Positions 34,626-44,270 of a stretch of 57,933 bases of DNA are shown piece after piece (positions within the stretch are counted from its first letter, which is position 1; the number at the start of each line of letters is the position of its first letter). The stretch lies in the IMG/VR virus record IMGVR_UViG_3300028767_000024, positions 1 through 57,933 of that record; one strand, 5' to 3'. Made by a program: the position numbers and the translations under genes. Source of the stretch: a virus. The notes under the pieces were generated by a model. That model did no database searches. It worked only from the letters and a program-made list of their open reading frames with translations, and was not told where the DNA came from.

Positions 34626-35234
34626 TTATTTAACGTCGTCATTAACACTGTCTGTCGGGCGAATACCTACAAGTTGCAGAACAGTCTTAATCGCTTCTGC
34701 TTCACCCATAGGAAATTCAATATTGTCTGTCATTGCCAAATCTTCAAAGTGCGGAATCATTTTAACTACCACGCTTGAAATCAACTTCATTTTAGCTGAG
34801 GTGTAAACCAAAAATATCATCGGTCCACTCAGGTAATACATCCCGTCTCCGGTTCTGAATACTTCGAGTAAACGGTAAGTGTCCATTGCATCTTCGGTCG
34901 TTCTATCGAGGGATATATACCCGCCAAGAGGACGAACCGATCTTACTCCCATTCCATCGGGTAATTCAAATGGAAGTGCGGTTAGCGTTACGTGTCTTAA
35001 TGCCGGTATAGCTGAATCCTGGGCAACGGGTAATGTGTATTTCTTGCTGTAAAAATCAAAGTCGGTTGTCATCAGATTCCGGGGATCAGTAAAATACTGT
35101 TTCAGCATGGACGAATAAGCCAAACTGATTTGATATTCAATGTCTTTAGGATGAGATTGTTTGAGGGAGTCCTGCGTCTGACCCTGCTTGTTGATCTCAA
35201 ACTGTACTGCTTCTATGAGTGCGCCCTTGATCAT
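34626..35234 (-). CDS. Head-tail connector protein, 202 aa
   Basis: 202 residues. A helical start (IKGALIEAVQFEINKQGQTQ) leads into beta strands (YTLPVAQDSAIPALRHVTLTAL, split) and a helical end (GEAEAIKTVLQLVGIRP). It overlaps the upstream gene by four bases and leaves six bases to the downstream one. The small alpha/beta architecture and the position downstream of capsid suggest a ring or adaptor subunit. Confidence 0.5.
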   Translation of the reverse strand: MIKGALIEAVQFEINKQGQTQDSLKQSHPKDIEYQISLAYSSMLKQYFTDPRNLMTTDFDFYSKKYTLPVAQDSAIPALRHVTLTALPFELPDGMGVRSVRPLGGYISLDRTTEDAMDTYRLLEVFRTGDGMYYLSGPMIFLVYTSAKMKLISSVVVKMIPHFEDLAMTDNIEFPMGEAEAIKTVLQLVGIRPTDSVNDDVK

Positions 35235-35896
35235 TTACCGGTTACGATTAGTTTATTAGCTAGTTGAGTAACTTCCTGTCTTTCGATCGTCACTCCCATA
35301 TCCTGCAAAATCAGATGTAAAATATCCAACTTACAGCCATCATTCCATTCAAGCTCGGTAGATGCAGTTTCATCATACTCCAATTCTAAAGTGCCTTCAT
35401 TGGTTGTCAAAACGAATACCGGATCTGTTGGTAACCGGTATCCTAAAACGTGGATATTCCCGGACGCAACATTCAGTATTTTCAAACCACCGGCAACTAC
35501 ATAAACTACAAGGTCGGTAGCTGTCGGGGGTTTAATATAGCTTTTCAATCTGCCAGATACTTCCTGTAATGAAATAAGTTCGCTGGAACCGTGGGCGTTA
35601 GTCGGAGAATAAAAGTTCTCGACGTAATACAGACCCGGAATATCTACCATCCCAATATTTGATACGGCGTAAAAATCATCGATCAAAAATGGAGACAGGT
35701 CGTGTTGTGACATCCTCGTTACACCAACGCCTATTTGCTGTGTATTTAAAGACTTATCACTTGGCAATTTTGAGGTAAACAGAAGAATGTTCTTCGCTTT
35801 TAACTGAAGCTCAAACTCTTCCCCTGAAATTGCATTTGCGTAAATATCCTTATTTACAATCAGGTTCAATAACCGGTATAGATTAAAATTTGTCAT
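35231..35896 (-). CDS. Head-tail connector protein, 221 aa
   Basis: 221 residues. The N-terminal helix (NLYRLLNLIVNKDIYANAIS) and central beta strands (SGRLKSYIKPPTATDLVVYV) precede a C-terminal helix (DILHLILQDMGVTIERQEV). It is encoded three bases after the 301-residue gene and overlaps the next by four, making a tight connector operon. Function inferred from position. Confidence 0.5.
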   Translation of the reverse strand: MTNFNLYRLLNLIVNKDIYANAISGEEFELQLKAKNILLFTSKLPSDKSLNTQQIGVGVTRMSQHDLSPFLIDDFYAVSNIGMVDIPGLYYVENFYSPTNAHGSSELISLQEVSGRLKSYIKPPTATDLVVYVVAGGLKILNVASGNIHVLGYRLPTDPVFVLTTNEGTLELEYDETASTELEWNDGCKLDILHLILQDMGVTIERQEVTQLANKLIVTGK

Positions 35897-35899
35897 AGT

Positions 35900-36805
35900 T
35901 TATTGTGCTGTTTCGAGCAGTTTTAACTTTGCCTGCAATATCGAATACTTAATTTCATTTTTCAGTATTTTCTTTGGCAGTTCGATCCCGTAATTCTCGG
36001 CTTCCTGCATGATGTTTTTTAAAGTCCATCCTTCAGGCAACGGAAGTATCGGGTATTCCACATCGTCAATGATGATCGAGCCGTCTTTAGCAACAGGTTC
36101 GGGTTTAATAACCTTATCCAACGCCTTTTTAAGCGAGTTCATAGCCTCCGCATTGCCATTCTTTGCCTGCAATATAGCCAAGTCCCAAATACGCATTGAG
36201 TTTGCCCTTATTGGAGCAGCTTCGTCGTAGCTGAATTTACCGTCAAGGAAATAAACGAATACCTGTGCGAGTTCATCTTCCGAGATATTTCTCAGGGCAA
36301 TAGCTACATCAGCTTGCAATGCCATTGTATCCCATTTTGCCTGAATCTCAACATCCTCGTCAACGAGCTTTAAAATACCCTTGTCAAAGAAGTTTGATGC
36401 CTTGAAGAAGAACCATGCTTTATCCGTGTTTTTTTCGTCAATAGAATAAATGTCGTAGATTTTCTCATGCGACTCATTCCAGCGTAATCTTCCGTTTGTC
36501 TTTTCAGGAGGTGATGCTGAATATCGAATATCGATTGCACCCGCACCCTGTATCCCGTCGAATCCACTGTCGTAATAACTTGCCCGAAGCGGGATTGCCA
36601 TTGGAGGACATGGTTTCCATGAGGTTTTACTCTCATTCCACTGCCTTGACCATTCCCGTTTAAACAACAGTACCGGCGGCGTGGTGCCTTTTCTGAATTT
36701 ATCAAAGAGTTTTTTTAGCTCCTGCAAGTCAGAGTAATATTTTCTTTCCATCGAAGTTCCGTTTTGTTTGGGAACCAACTGAACACCATCAATGTAAATA
36801 GCCAT
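35900..36805 (-). CDS. Structural protein following the capsid gene, 301 aa
   Basis: 301 residues. The first 170 are beta-rich with many aromatics (FKREWSRQWNESKTSWKPCP). The last 130 are helical, with a SAP/LEM-like end (NIMQEAENYGIELPKKILKN). It is separated from the capsid gene by a 72-base gap holding a terminator. It could be an adaptor or a capsid-associated protein, and I recognise no family. Confidence 0.45.
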   Translation of the reverse strand: MAIYIDGVQLVPKQNGTSMERKYYSDLQELKKLFDKFRKGTTPPVLLFKREWSRQWNESKTSWKPCPPMAIPLRASYYDSGFDGIQGAGAIDIRYSASPPEKTNGRLRWNESHEKIYDIYSIDEKNTDKAWFFFKASNFFDKGILKLVDEDVEIQAKWDTMALQADVAIALRNISEDELAQVFVYFLDGKFSYDEAAPIRANSMRIWDLAILQAKNGNAEAMNSLKKALDKVIKPEPVAKDGSIIIDDVEYPILPLPEGWTLKNIMQEAENYGIELPKKILKNEIKYSILQAKLKLLETAQ

Positions 36806-36831
36806 AATTTATTTTTTAAAGGTAGTTAAAA

Positions 36832-36855
36832 GCCGGTGAGTCGTAACCCACCGGC
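36832..36855 (-). terminator. Hairpin terminator after the major capsid gene
   Basis: GCCGGTG (36832-36838) pairs with CACCGGC (36849-36855). On the minus strand the stem is followed by TTTT. It lies 23 bases after the capsid stop and would partially end transcription there, favouring capsid mRNA over the connector genes. Confidence 0.7.
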
Positions 36856-36877
36856 AGAAGTTAGATCAATATTAAGA

Positions 36878-38305
36878 TCAAACGTCAGTTCTCAGAACGA
36901 GAATGGTTTGATTCATATTAACAAAGATATTCATAGCTTCGGTAAGGGTGTACTCCGAAGAGTTATCCCAATCAGAAGAGAATGGAATTCCCCATCCGTT
37001 TACGCCTGCCTTATCACCCGTAATTAACCGGCGATTTTCTCCGCCATAATTCAGGAAGCCAAGGGTAAAGTTAGAAAGAGAAGCAGTCTTGGATGCAAGC
37101 ATAGAGCCATTAGGAAGACCCTGATTGATGGTTGCAGTAACTTTAGCGTCAGGGAAGATCATTCCAAGAGACTCGAAGTTATAACCGGCAGCACCGTACA
37201 GTTTTGGATTGCTGAACTCAGGAATGCGAACAATACGGGTAGTGAACCCATTTTTCGTGATCTGAGATACGCCGAATCCAATACCCTGCATTTTAGTGTA
37301 CAGGTCGGTTCCGCCTGAATATTCTTTAACCATATTCAAGGTAGCATTTTCAACGCCAAGTCCTAATTCGTTTCCAATAAGGAACATGCCTGATTGCCCT
37401 GCTACACCCTGAGATGCAAGCAAGAATGGGATGATGTCAAAATTATCCTCGGTAAACGAACCGGTATAATATTGTTTCATCGATTCAGCAATCATGGTAG
37501 GCAGTAATCCGTTATTACTCAGAACAACATTTGCTTCACCCTGCTCGTTAGCCTGGGTCCATCCGCCTGAGTGGGTAATCTTATAACCCATAAGTGCGGC
37601 ATCACTCAACTGATAACGTAAACGAAGCTGTGCATCGAGACGAGAACGTGCCTTTAAATTACCCAGAGAAGCGATTGCATCAAGTTCTTTCAATGCGCCC
37701 TGTCCACCCTCGTAGTTTATGGTTTCCTTCATAATACGGGTATTGTATTTCTGAGAGTAGAATTGGTCAATCAAACCGGCAGGCTGTTGAGTTCCGGCTG
37801 CAAACATAGAACCTCCGACTACCAACTCCTGAGTTACAGGAATGGCTACTGCCAACTGCTGTCCGGCAAGAAGCGGAACCAAGGTGTGAACCCAATGGTC
37901 GGTATCATAAGTTTTAACAGTACAACGATACGACTGCGGAATTTCTGCCGAGGTCATATATTTTGCAGGAATATGCACAACAAATCCTACACGGAGGATA
38001 TTTTTTGTTGACAAAAGAGTCAAAGACGCATTAGCCCCGGCGGCTTCAATCTGCGTTTTCACATCAATAGTGTCAAGAAAATAACCCTTGGTCAAAACGG
38101 TCATTTCACGGGTAGAGATATCGATGGTTCTTCCGGCAGCCATTTGTGCATCCCAGAATGTTAAACCTCCGTAGGGTTGGATTACTTCTCCATAATACTG
38201 AGGAGCAAGAGAAGTATCATTAATGGCGAAATCCTCACGCCAAGCTTCGGTGTATGCGCCCTGCCCTACGTGTGATACGACTGCGGGGCCTTTTGGTGTA
38301 CTCAT
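36878..38305 (-). CDS. Major capsid protein
   Basis: 475 residues, mixed alpha/beta, with the composition and length of an HK97-fold capsid protein (YYGEVIQPYGGLTFWDAQMA near the N-terminus, then LGNLKARSRLDAQLRLRYQL). It directly follows the acidic scaffold-like gene and precedes a terminator and the connector genes, which is the standard order portal-scaffold-capsid-connectors. I did not identify an E-loop or a cleavage site with certainty. The call rests mainly on order, size and composition. Confidence 0.75.
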   Translation of the reverse strand: MSTPKGPAVVSHVGQGAYTEAWREDFAINDTSLAPQYYGEVIQPYGGLTFWDAQMAAGRTIDISTREMTVLTKGYFLDTIDVKTQIEAAGANASLTLLSTKNILRVGFVVHIPAKYMTSAEIPQSYRCTVKTYDTDHWVHTLVPLLAGQQLAVAIPVTQELVVGGSMFAAGTQQPAGLIDQFYSQKYNTRIMKETINYEGGQGALKELDAIASLGNLKARSRLDAQLRLRYQLSDAALMGYKITHSGGWTQANEQGEANVVLSNNGLLPTMIAESMKQYYTGSFTEDNFDIIPFLLASQGVAGQSGMFLIGNELGLGVENATLNMVKEYSGGTDLYTKMQGIGFGVSQITKNGFTTRIVRIPEFSNPKLYGAAGYNFESLGMIFPDAKVTATINQGLPNGSMLASKTASLSNFTLGFLNYGGENRRLITGDKAGVNGWGIPFSSDWDNSSEYTLTEAMNIFVNMNQTILVLRTDV

Positions 38306-38330
38306 AGTAAAATAAGTTTTAAATTAATAA

Positions 38331-39500
38331 CTAACGTCTTTCCTCAATCATTTCCATGACTGCCTGAGCTTGCGGACTCAGCTTGGCTTCCGTAGTCTTA
38401 ATTGGTGCAGGCTCGTCTTTTTTGATCGGGCTTGCATTGTTAGACTTCTGACGAAAGGCACTCTGTTCTTGTTCCCGAATGAATTTTTCGTGGGCCACAG
38501 AAATCTTCTTACGATTATTCACGTAAGCTAAATCCTGAACAGCTTCCCATAATTCAGCCTTACCTCTTTCTGTCGATAAGTCGTACTCACCTGACAGAAT
38601 GGTGTCGGAAATAAAATCTTCGTACTCTTTGCGTTCCTCGGAATTCATGTCGAGAACGTACTTGAATCCATCTGTAATTTCCAGTTCTTTCAGGTCGGCT
38701 GCCAATGCCTTGCTTATAGGGGCAAGATTCGTCCGCTTTGCAGCTAAGTCCTCCTTGCTGCGCAAACTTTCCTGCTCGTATTCTGCTAAAATATCGGTAT
38801 CCCCACTGACGGGTATCTGGATATCACCTCCAAGTTTGGATAAAACCTTTCTTTCTGCGGCTGCGGCATAATCGATTTGATCCTTGTCATCCTCTGACAA
38901 AGAATCGTATCCCTCAGTTACATTATCCGGGTCTAATCCCATGCTGCGTAATTTCAACCTTAGCGGGTTTCTGGCACCTACCGGGGCATCTAATCTTGCA
39001 GCAAGTTCTAACACTTCGAGTGACGGTAATTCAGCGATGTTACTGTGTAACACCTTGCTTATAACAGCTTCTTTCCCCTTGTATTCTTCGCTTTTACTGA
39101 GCTGGGCAACTTTATAGGCTGCCTCATCAGGGAAGTACGAGAGGATATTTTGAGATGATTTGATTTTTTCGACTAATTTCGGAATAAGTTCGATATGTTT
39201 CTGCGCTGATTCCAGATTCGAGAACTTAGCCTTAAATGATTCTACCTCGGCTTCTGTGGTAAATTCCATGCCAAACAGTTTACTGGCAATGGCTAATTTC
39301 TTTTCTACGGGAAGTTTGTCGATGTCAACTTCCGGCTGTGCAATTTCTTCTACTACTTCGGCTTCAGTTTCCTGAACCTGCTCCTCGGTCTGTTCGACAA
39401 CTTCTTCAGTCTGTTCTTCGACCTGTTCCCCGGTTTGCTCCAATACTTCTGTTTCGGTTTGGGTTCCGAGATTGTTTAAATAATCTTCTAATCCTGGCAT
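38331..39500 (-). CDS. Scaffolding protein
   Basis: 389 residues. The first 60 are a very acidic Glu/Gln/Val/Thr-rich segment (EVLEQTGEQVEEQTEEVVEQ). The rest is helical and charged (YDSLSEDDKDQIDYAAAAER), and the C-terminus is a helix ending AVMEMIEERR. The acidic, helical, low-complexity make-up between portal and capsid genes is typical for phage scaffolds. No protease motif was seen. Confidence 0.7.
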   Translation of the reverse strand: MPGLEDYLNNLGTQTETEVLEQTGEQVEEQTEEVVEQTEEQVQETEAEVVEEIAQPEVDIDKLPVEKKLAIASKLFGMEFTTEAEVESFKAKFSNLESAQKHIELIPKLVEKIKSSQNILSYFPDEAAYKVAQLSKSEEYKGKEAVISKVLHSNIAELPSLEVLELAARLDAPVGARNPLRLKLRSMGLDPDNVTEGYDSLSEDDKDQIDYAAAAERKVLSKLGGDIQIPVSGDTDILAEYEQESLRSKEDLAAKRTNLAPISKALAADLKELEITDGFKYVLDMNSEERKEYEDFISDTILSGEYDLSTERGKAELWEAVQDLAYVNNRKKISVAHEKFIREQEQSAFRQKSNNASPIKKDEPAPIKTTEAKLSPQAQAVMEMIEERR

Positions 39501-39510
39501 AAATTTATTT

Positions 39511-41931
39511 TTAAGTTTGTTGCGTCATCATTTGTTGTGGCATTTCTGCCGGTTGTGCTTGTTGTTCTTGTGGCTGAGGCGACCCTTGTGCGCCTTGTTG
39601 AGGCATGCTGCCTAATCCTAGCATTTGATCAGGTGTTTTTCCCCACTTAACAGTAAATTGACTCCACCACTCACGATTTAAAAATTCCATATTGTAATCT
39701 TGATCCTGCTTGGCGGCCTGCTGTTTCATTACTTCAAGCTGTTTCAATTGGTCGTTCTGAGCCTTGATAGCCTCTAATTTGGCTGCCTGTTGCTTTTCGG
39801 ATTTCTTTTCCATCATATATCCAAGCACCATTCCAATACGGCGCAGATTTTGGCGCTGATGAATCATGTCCATTATATGAATTCCCTCTGCTATATTACT
39901 TGGACTTCCATCGGGATTAGGTGCCATAAATTGCTGCACCATCGCCATAATATTTCTTTTTTCTTCCGTAATGTCCTGAGCCTCAATGGTTATGCCATAA
40001 GATACATGATTCTTTTCTGCATCGAGTACGGCCTTCATTCTTGTTTCTCCAATTACCTCGGCATAAGAATCTGCTATGACTTTATTCAAATGACAATACT
40101 GCCTGATCCGGTAGCATACATTTACCGAAACATCTTCCTGTAAATCGGTCACTGCCCTGACGATATTATTGATAATCTCATTAGTGCCCTGAACCGAAAT
40201 CTGCATGTTGAATTTGGCTACGTTCGGGTCAGCCTGTTCTCCTGTCGAGATTCCTGAAATTCCAGAAGTGGTTTCAATTAACGACAACTCTTTTGACATT
40301 GCCTCGAATTGAGCGCGAATGTTTTCGTGAGATGAATTATTTATTGGAATAACCGGCGGTGAAGCTGATCTCCCAAAGCCTGATAGTGAATTGTTTTTCT
40401 TGTATAACAGAAATGAACTCTGTTTGTAGAATTTTAACACTTCAAGCGCATCCCAACTTTTATCCTTACCGATGGATATTTCTTTCAATGCACCCACATC
40501 AACAGCAAATCCATTGGCTATTGCCTGTGCGATTGCATGTTGTGCCTTAATCCATGCCAATTGAAATCCTTTCAAGAACGGCTTAATCTGTACAATAATC
40601 GGCGTAGTTGCCAGCATAACACCGCGATAACTCAACCTTGGCATTCCAAATTTATCCTTGGCGATATATTCACTTTTACCCCAATCAAATACATAATCAG
40701 TACCGACTACCCACGAACATTTACGGACGTACCTGATCTGATTATCCATTAATGTTTCGTCATCATGTACTTCTCCGCGATATTCTTTTTCTCTTCTTCT
40801 TCCGAACTGATCAGTAAATCTCAGGTATTGCTCATTGTCAATATCAATCCATTCTGTGCTGAATACCGGTATCTTAAAGGCGTCAAAACTTGCATAAGAT
40901 GATGATCCCTCTCCAACTTGTTTATTGTAGTTTTCCCATCTATCCTGGGTAGGGTTTCCGTATTGCCCAGCATAAGACCTTGCCAATGCTGATGCGTCTT
41001 CCCATGATAAACCCAATCGTTGCCGGATAACAGATATCTCGATCAAATCATTGTCGTACCCAAATTCCGAGTTCTTAAATGATTTCCTTGAAGAAAACTG
41101 CATCCCCGAATGTGCGATGTCCTTATACTCAACAACAACACGGTTAATCTCTCTGTCGAATCTCTCCCTGATAATTGCATAACCATTAGTCAAAAGATCA
41201 TCCTTAACCTTTTCTGCAACCTCTTTATCCCAATCAGAAATTTCAAAGGTGTGCTTAATCAAATCTTCCATCGCAATCGAATACGGCACCCTGATACCAC
41301 CATTAGCGGCATAAAGTTCTAATTCGTCAAGATTGCGGGGCATGAAGTCAGGTTCGGATACACCTATACCTGCTGCTGCCATTTGGGAATCAACCCATTT
41401 CTGATTTTCTTTATAAAACCAAAGTTTATATTTTTCTGATTCCTCAGTTTTGATCGAGAATGAATCAATAGCACGAACAGCCATTTCGTAATACATAGAC
41501 CGGCTGTGCTCATTTATTTTAGTCTTGATTTTTGGGGCAACGCTTACGGGCGATAAATCCAAGTTCGCCCAAGCTTTTCTTCCTGATGATGGAGTCTGTC
41601 CGTTAATGTCGCGTACATCCTTTCCTGTTGCATCAAAGGCGCTCTCAGGAGTAGGATCATTACTTGTGCCAAATATTAAATCAACTGCAAATCTTGTGTC
41701 GTGAGTTCCATTTGACCATCTGCGGTTTTCTTCAATCGTATTTCGGGTAGCAGTAGTCATCCATGTTCTCCCGTTCAGGTGAAGGTTGTAAATTTTCTCA
41801 CACCACATCTTATGGTACTCTTCTGTCTTTTTATCGACAGGGATATTTTGATCAGGATAGACGAATGACCCTTCTTTGTAGTGGGCTTCCTTTTGAACTT
41901 TTAGTTTCTCGTTAGTCTTAATAACTGCCAT
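39511..41931 (-). CDS. Portal protein
   Basis: About 806 residues. Landmarks include a Trp/Tyr-rich N-terminal region (MWCEKIYNLHLNGRTWMT), SGISGISTGEQADPNVAKFN, then a long helical stem/crown (VTDLQEDVSVNVCYRIRQYC) and a Gln/Met/Pro-rich C-terminus. It lies immediately downstream of TerL, in the usual order. I chose the ATG at 41931, two bases past the TerL stop, because the upstream in-frame start at 41937 is TTG. The TGATAGTGA motif at 40381-40389 encodes NSLSG here. Confidence 0.75.
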   Translation of the reverse strand: MAVIKTNEKLKVQKEAHYKEGSFVYPDQNIPVDKKTEEYHKMWCEKIYNLHLNGRTWMTTATRNTIEENRRWSNGTHDTRFAVDLIFGTSNDPTPESAFDATGKDVRDINGQTPSSGRKAWANLDLSPVSVAPKIKTKINEHSRSMYYEMAVRAIDSFSIKTEESEKYKLWFYKENQKWVDSQMAAAGIGVSEPDFMPRNLDELELYAANGGIRVPYSIAMEDLIKHTFEISDWDKEVAEKVKDDLLTNGYAIIRERFDREINRVVVEYKDIAHSGMQFSSRKSFKNSEFGYDNDLIEISVIRQRLGLSWEDASALARSYAGQYGNPTQDRWENYNKQVGEGSSSYASFDAFKIPVFSTEWIDIDNEQYLRFTDQFGRRREKEYRGEVHDDETLMDNQIRYVRKCSWVVGTDYVFDWGKSEYIAKDKFGMPRLSYRGVMLATTPIIVQIKPFLKGFQLAWIKAQHAIAQAIANGFAVDVGALKEISIGKDKSWDALEVLKFYKQSSFLLYKKNNSLSGFGRSASPPVIPINNSSHENIRAQFEAMSKELSLIETTSGISGISTGEQADPNVAKFNMQISVQGTNEIINNIVRAVTDLQEDVSVNVCYRIRQYCHLNKVIADSYAEVIGETRMKAVLDAEKNHVSYGITIEAQDITEEKRNIMAMVQQFMAPNPDGSPSNIAEGIHIMDMIHQRQNLRRIGMVLGYMMEKKSEKQQAAKLEAIKAQNDQLKQLEVMKQQAAKQDQDYNMEFLNREWWSQFTVKWGKTPDQMLGLGSMPQQGAQGSPQPQEQQAQPAEMPQQMMTQQT

Positions 41932-41933
41932 GA

Positions 41934-44270
41934 TCAATAGTTATAAGTAGTTGCGCCTAAGCTAAATACCTCATCTGAATCACCGAAATCTTTCGACATG
42001 ATCTCAGCATAAGGGCTTTCATCCCCAAATAATGCCTCGATCACAGCAGAAAGTCCATCATACCCGGTAAGCTGTTCCATTGAGGATATTTCATCAGCTT
42101 CTTTCATCCACTCTTTGACCTTCTGAATTCGTGAGTGAAATGTAATAAAATTTCCTAATAATGCGAATCCATCCTTTTTATTTTCTGGTCCCATGTGAGT
42201 TCCCGGTTTTGCAGCCTTTCTCATGTCTCCCTGTGCAGATATTTCTACGTCATAATTCAGGTATCCGCCCATTCTCCATTCGATCAATCTTTCCCATACT
42301 TCTGATCTGTTGCGCTCACAATGTATCAATCCTCCATAGTAAATAGCTGCCATTAAAGCCTCGTTTGCAGCTTCTATGGATGAAGATAGCCTTTCCCGAA
42401 AGAATGCCACAATCTGTCTTGTTGTCCATTCTGCGGGATTATCGGACTTATCAATTTCCTTATCGCGTTTGCGTAAAACACAGATACCGGTGTCAGATTT
42501 TTTAGTATGACCGCCCTTAATATGAACTGCTTCTGCATTATTCGAAAATTGAGCAGGGTCTAATCCTACGATAAATTTAGGATCAGCAGGTCGGTTTACA
42601 AGTATCTCATCATCTTCAATCGCACTGTAATCCATCATTGACGACATCCTGTTTGCTGTTCCATAAGGCATCTCGTAGGAAATCACCCATCGACCATCTG
42701 CACATTCGTTGAACCCAACAATATAGTGCGCTTTGTCAATCCAATAGAAATTACCTCGCTTGGATTGAGATTTATTTTCAAGTTCGATAATTTTTTCTCT
42801 GAGCTTGTCGTTATCAAGCCCCAACTGTCCCGATACTCCTGTCCAGCACTCATCGTAGTCTTCGGGGAATTTACGGACAAAACTCTTTAGGTCACTCATC
42901 TTCTTCGGATCATCGGGCACGTTTAAATCCTTGCGTTTATTCCGAATATAAGCCGAGCTCCCAATTCTGCTTTCGAAACCTGCCTGAATCTGTCTTGGAG
43001 TTGGTTTCTCATAAACAGGATTGCCCCATGCATCAATAAATCCTTCCAAACAAAACGAACTTGGCATATAACAAAGGGATAATCCAGACGTTGTTTGTCC
43101 GTCAGCTTTTCTCTGGTAAAAATTTGAACTGTCTGCCATCTCCTTAAAATCTGCCCCACCCTCATTCATTTGTTCTACCGTGGATGGGTGCATGCAGAAT
43201 CCGATAATCTTTGATCCGCCACCAAGAGACATTGTTTCTTTGTTGATCTGCCAACGTGTTTGTACATTTCCGGTTCTCTTTCCTTTACCTTGTTCGTCGT
43301 ATCCTGCCGCAAGTATCATTTTTCCGTCATTAGCGAGGTCTTCTGCTGATTCGGTATAGTTTATCATGCAATCAAGAGTTTCGATGTCTGTGGGCATAGA
43401 AGCGGTAAATTCTAACTGTTTGACCACATTCATTCCACCCTTCCAAATTGGCTTAAGGAATAAATACCAACTATTCCAGGCGGGAATCAGTTTCTTCCTA
43501 AAATGTGTTTCTGCGTTTTCTCCTCCAAGGCTCACGATAGTGCCCAATTTATCGGCACCACGCTCACTTGTCATTATCCGGGTTATGATATGGCAGTATT
43601 CATTTGTCAATCCTCCGCGCCTATCTTTAGGCTCAATAGTTCCGAAGAATGTTCTCTTTCCTACATCTGCCATCCGGTAAACAAGTTTGCCATTTTCGTC
43701 CATAACCTTATAAGCAATGCCTTCTTTATCCAAGTCAGCAAACGTTTCGGTAGTATTCCAAATGTAATGGCGAAACAGGAAGCGGTATAATCCCTTTTTA
43801 CGATACTCAGGATATTGATAACCCTTCTCGGTTGTCATTCGATGAATATTCAGATATGAAAAATACCAACCCGGAATGAACGTAGGCTTACCGTCAATAT
43901 AACACCAATACCCGTAATTCATGAAGTAAATGAATCGCTTAATAAAGTTGATTTCATCTACGTAATTATTTCGGTCAGCTTCAAGTGTATTCCAATACGC
44001 CTGTAATATGTTTACCCCATTAGCCGACCTTACTGAATCCTGAAAGTCGCGTAGTATTTTCTTTTGAAGTGCCATCAATTTTATTGGCATCTCGAATCTA
44101 TTGAATTTTTGATCGTCAGGATGTAACCCAAATCCGTCAATTAGTGAAAGTTTTGGTGGTGCAGGTAAACTTATACGAATTGGTCGTAAATTCTTGGAGT
44201 TGAAGTTTACGACAAAAGACCGGTCTGCATCGGTATAAAGTGGGGAATATTTGCAGTAGTCATCGCTCAT
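41934..44270 (-). CDS. terL: Large terminase subunit
   Basis: 778 residues. The place of Walker A, EPKDRRGGLTNE at about 213-224, has the GG but neither Lys nor the usual GKS/T. Walker B is ILAAGYDEQGKG with Asp325-Glu326. The RNase H-like nuclease shows FIVGLDPAQFS (Asp571), IHCERN (Glu652) and a C-terminal acidic DGLSAVIEALFGDE. This is the packaging motor that cuts and threads DNA. It starts four bases inside the upstream gene and precedes the portal. The degenerate Walker A is shared by some Bacteroidota phage terminases, as far as I recall, and does not suggest a broken gene because the rest is intact. Confidence 0.85.
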   Translation of the reverse strand: MSDDYCKYSPLYTDADRSFVVNFNSKNLRPIRISLPAPPKLSLIDGFGLHPDDQKFNRFEMPIKLMALQKKILRDFQDSVRSANGVNILQAYWNTLEADRNNYVDEINFIKRFIYFMNYGYWCYIDGKPTFIPGWYFSYLNIHRMTTEKGYQYPEYRKKGLYRFLFRHYIWNTTETFADLDKEGIAYKVMDENGKLVYRMADVGKRTFFGTIEPKDRRGGLTNEYCHIITRIMTSERGADKLGTIVSLGGENAETHFRKKLIPAWNSWYLFLKPIWKGGMNVVKQLEFTASMPTDIETLDCMINYTESAEDLANDGKMILAAGYDEQGKGKRTGNVQTRWQINKETMSLGGGSKIIGFCMHPSTVEQMNEGGADFKEMADSSNFYQRKADGQTTSGLSLCYMPSSFCLEGFIDAWGNPVYEKPTPRQIQAGFESRIGSSAYIRNKRKDLNVPDDPKKMSDLKSFVRKFPEDYDECWTGVSGQLGLDNDKLREKIIELENKSQSKRGNFYWIDKAHYIVGFNECADGRWVISYEMPYGTANRMSSMMDYSAIEDDEILVNRPADPKFIVGLDPAQFSNNAEAVHIKGGHTKKSDTGICVLRKRDKEIDKSDNPAEWTTRQIVAFFRERLSSSIEAANEALMAAIYYGGLIHCERNRSEVWERLIEWRMGGYLNYDVEISAQGDMRKAAKPGTHMGPENKKDGFALLGNFITFHSRIQKVKEWMKEADEISSMEQLTGYDGLSAVIEALFGDESPYAEIMSKDFGDSDEVFSLGATTYNY

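Larger units (their letters stand above)
670..40389 (+). repeat. Dispersed strand-biased 9-mer TGATAGTGA, nine copies
   Basis: Copies start at 670, 1802, 3493, 6059, 10654, 15837, 23851, 30834 and 40381. All are on the + strand, all are preceded by T or C, and I saw no exact reverse-complement copy on the + strand. They lie in genes of both orientations and in intergenic DNA (1802, 6059). In leftward genes each copy falls in the same frame as TCA CTA TCA (Ser-Leu-Ser). None was seen between 40.4 kb and the right edge. A uniform 9-mer would occur about 0.2 times per strand. Confidence 0.8.

Noticed and set aside
670-40389. TGATAGTGA/TCACTATCA as a T7-type phage promoter
   Set aside because: It resembles TCACTATAG, but bases upstream and downstream are not conserved, copies lie inside genes without relation to operon starts, and their direction follows no transcription unit.
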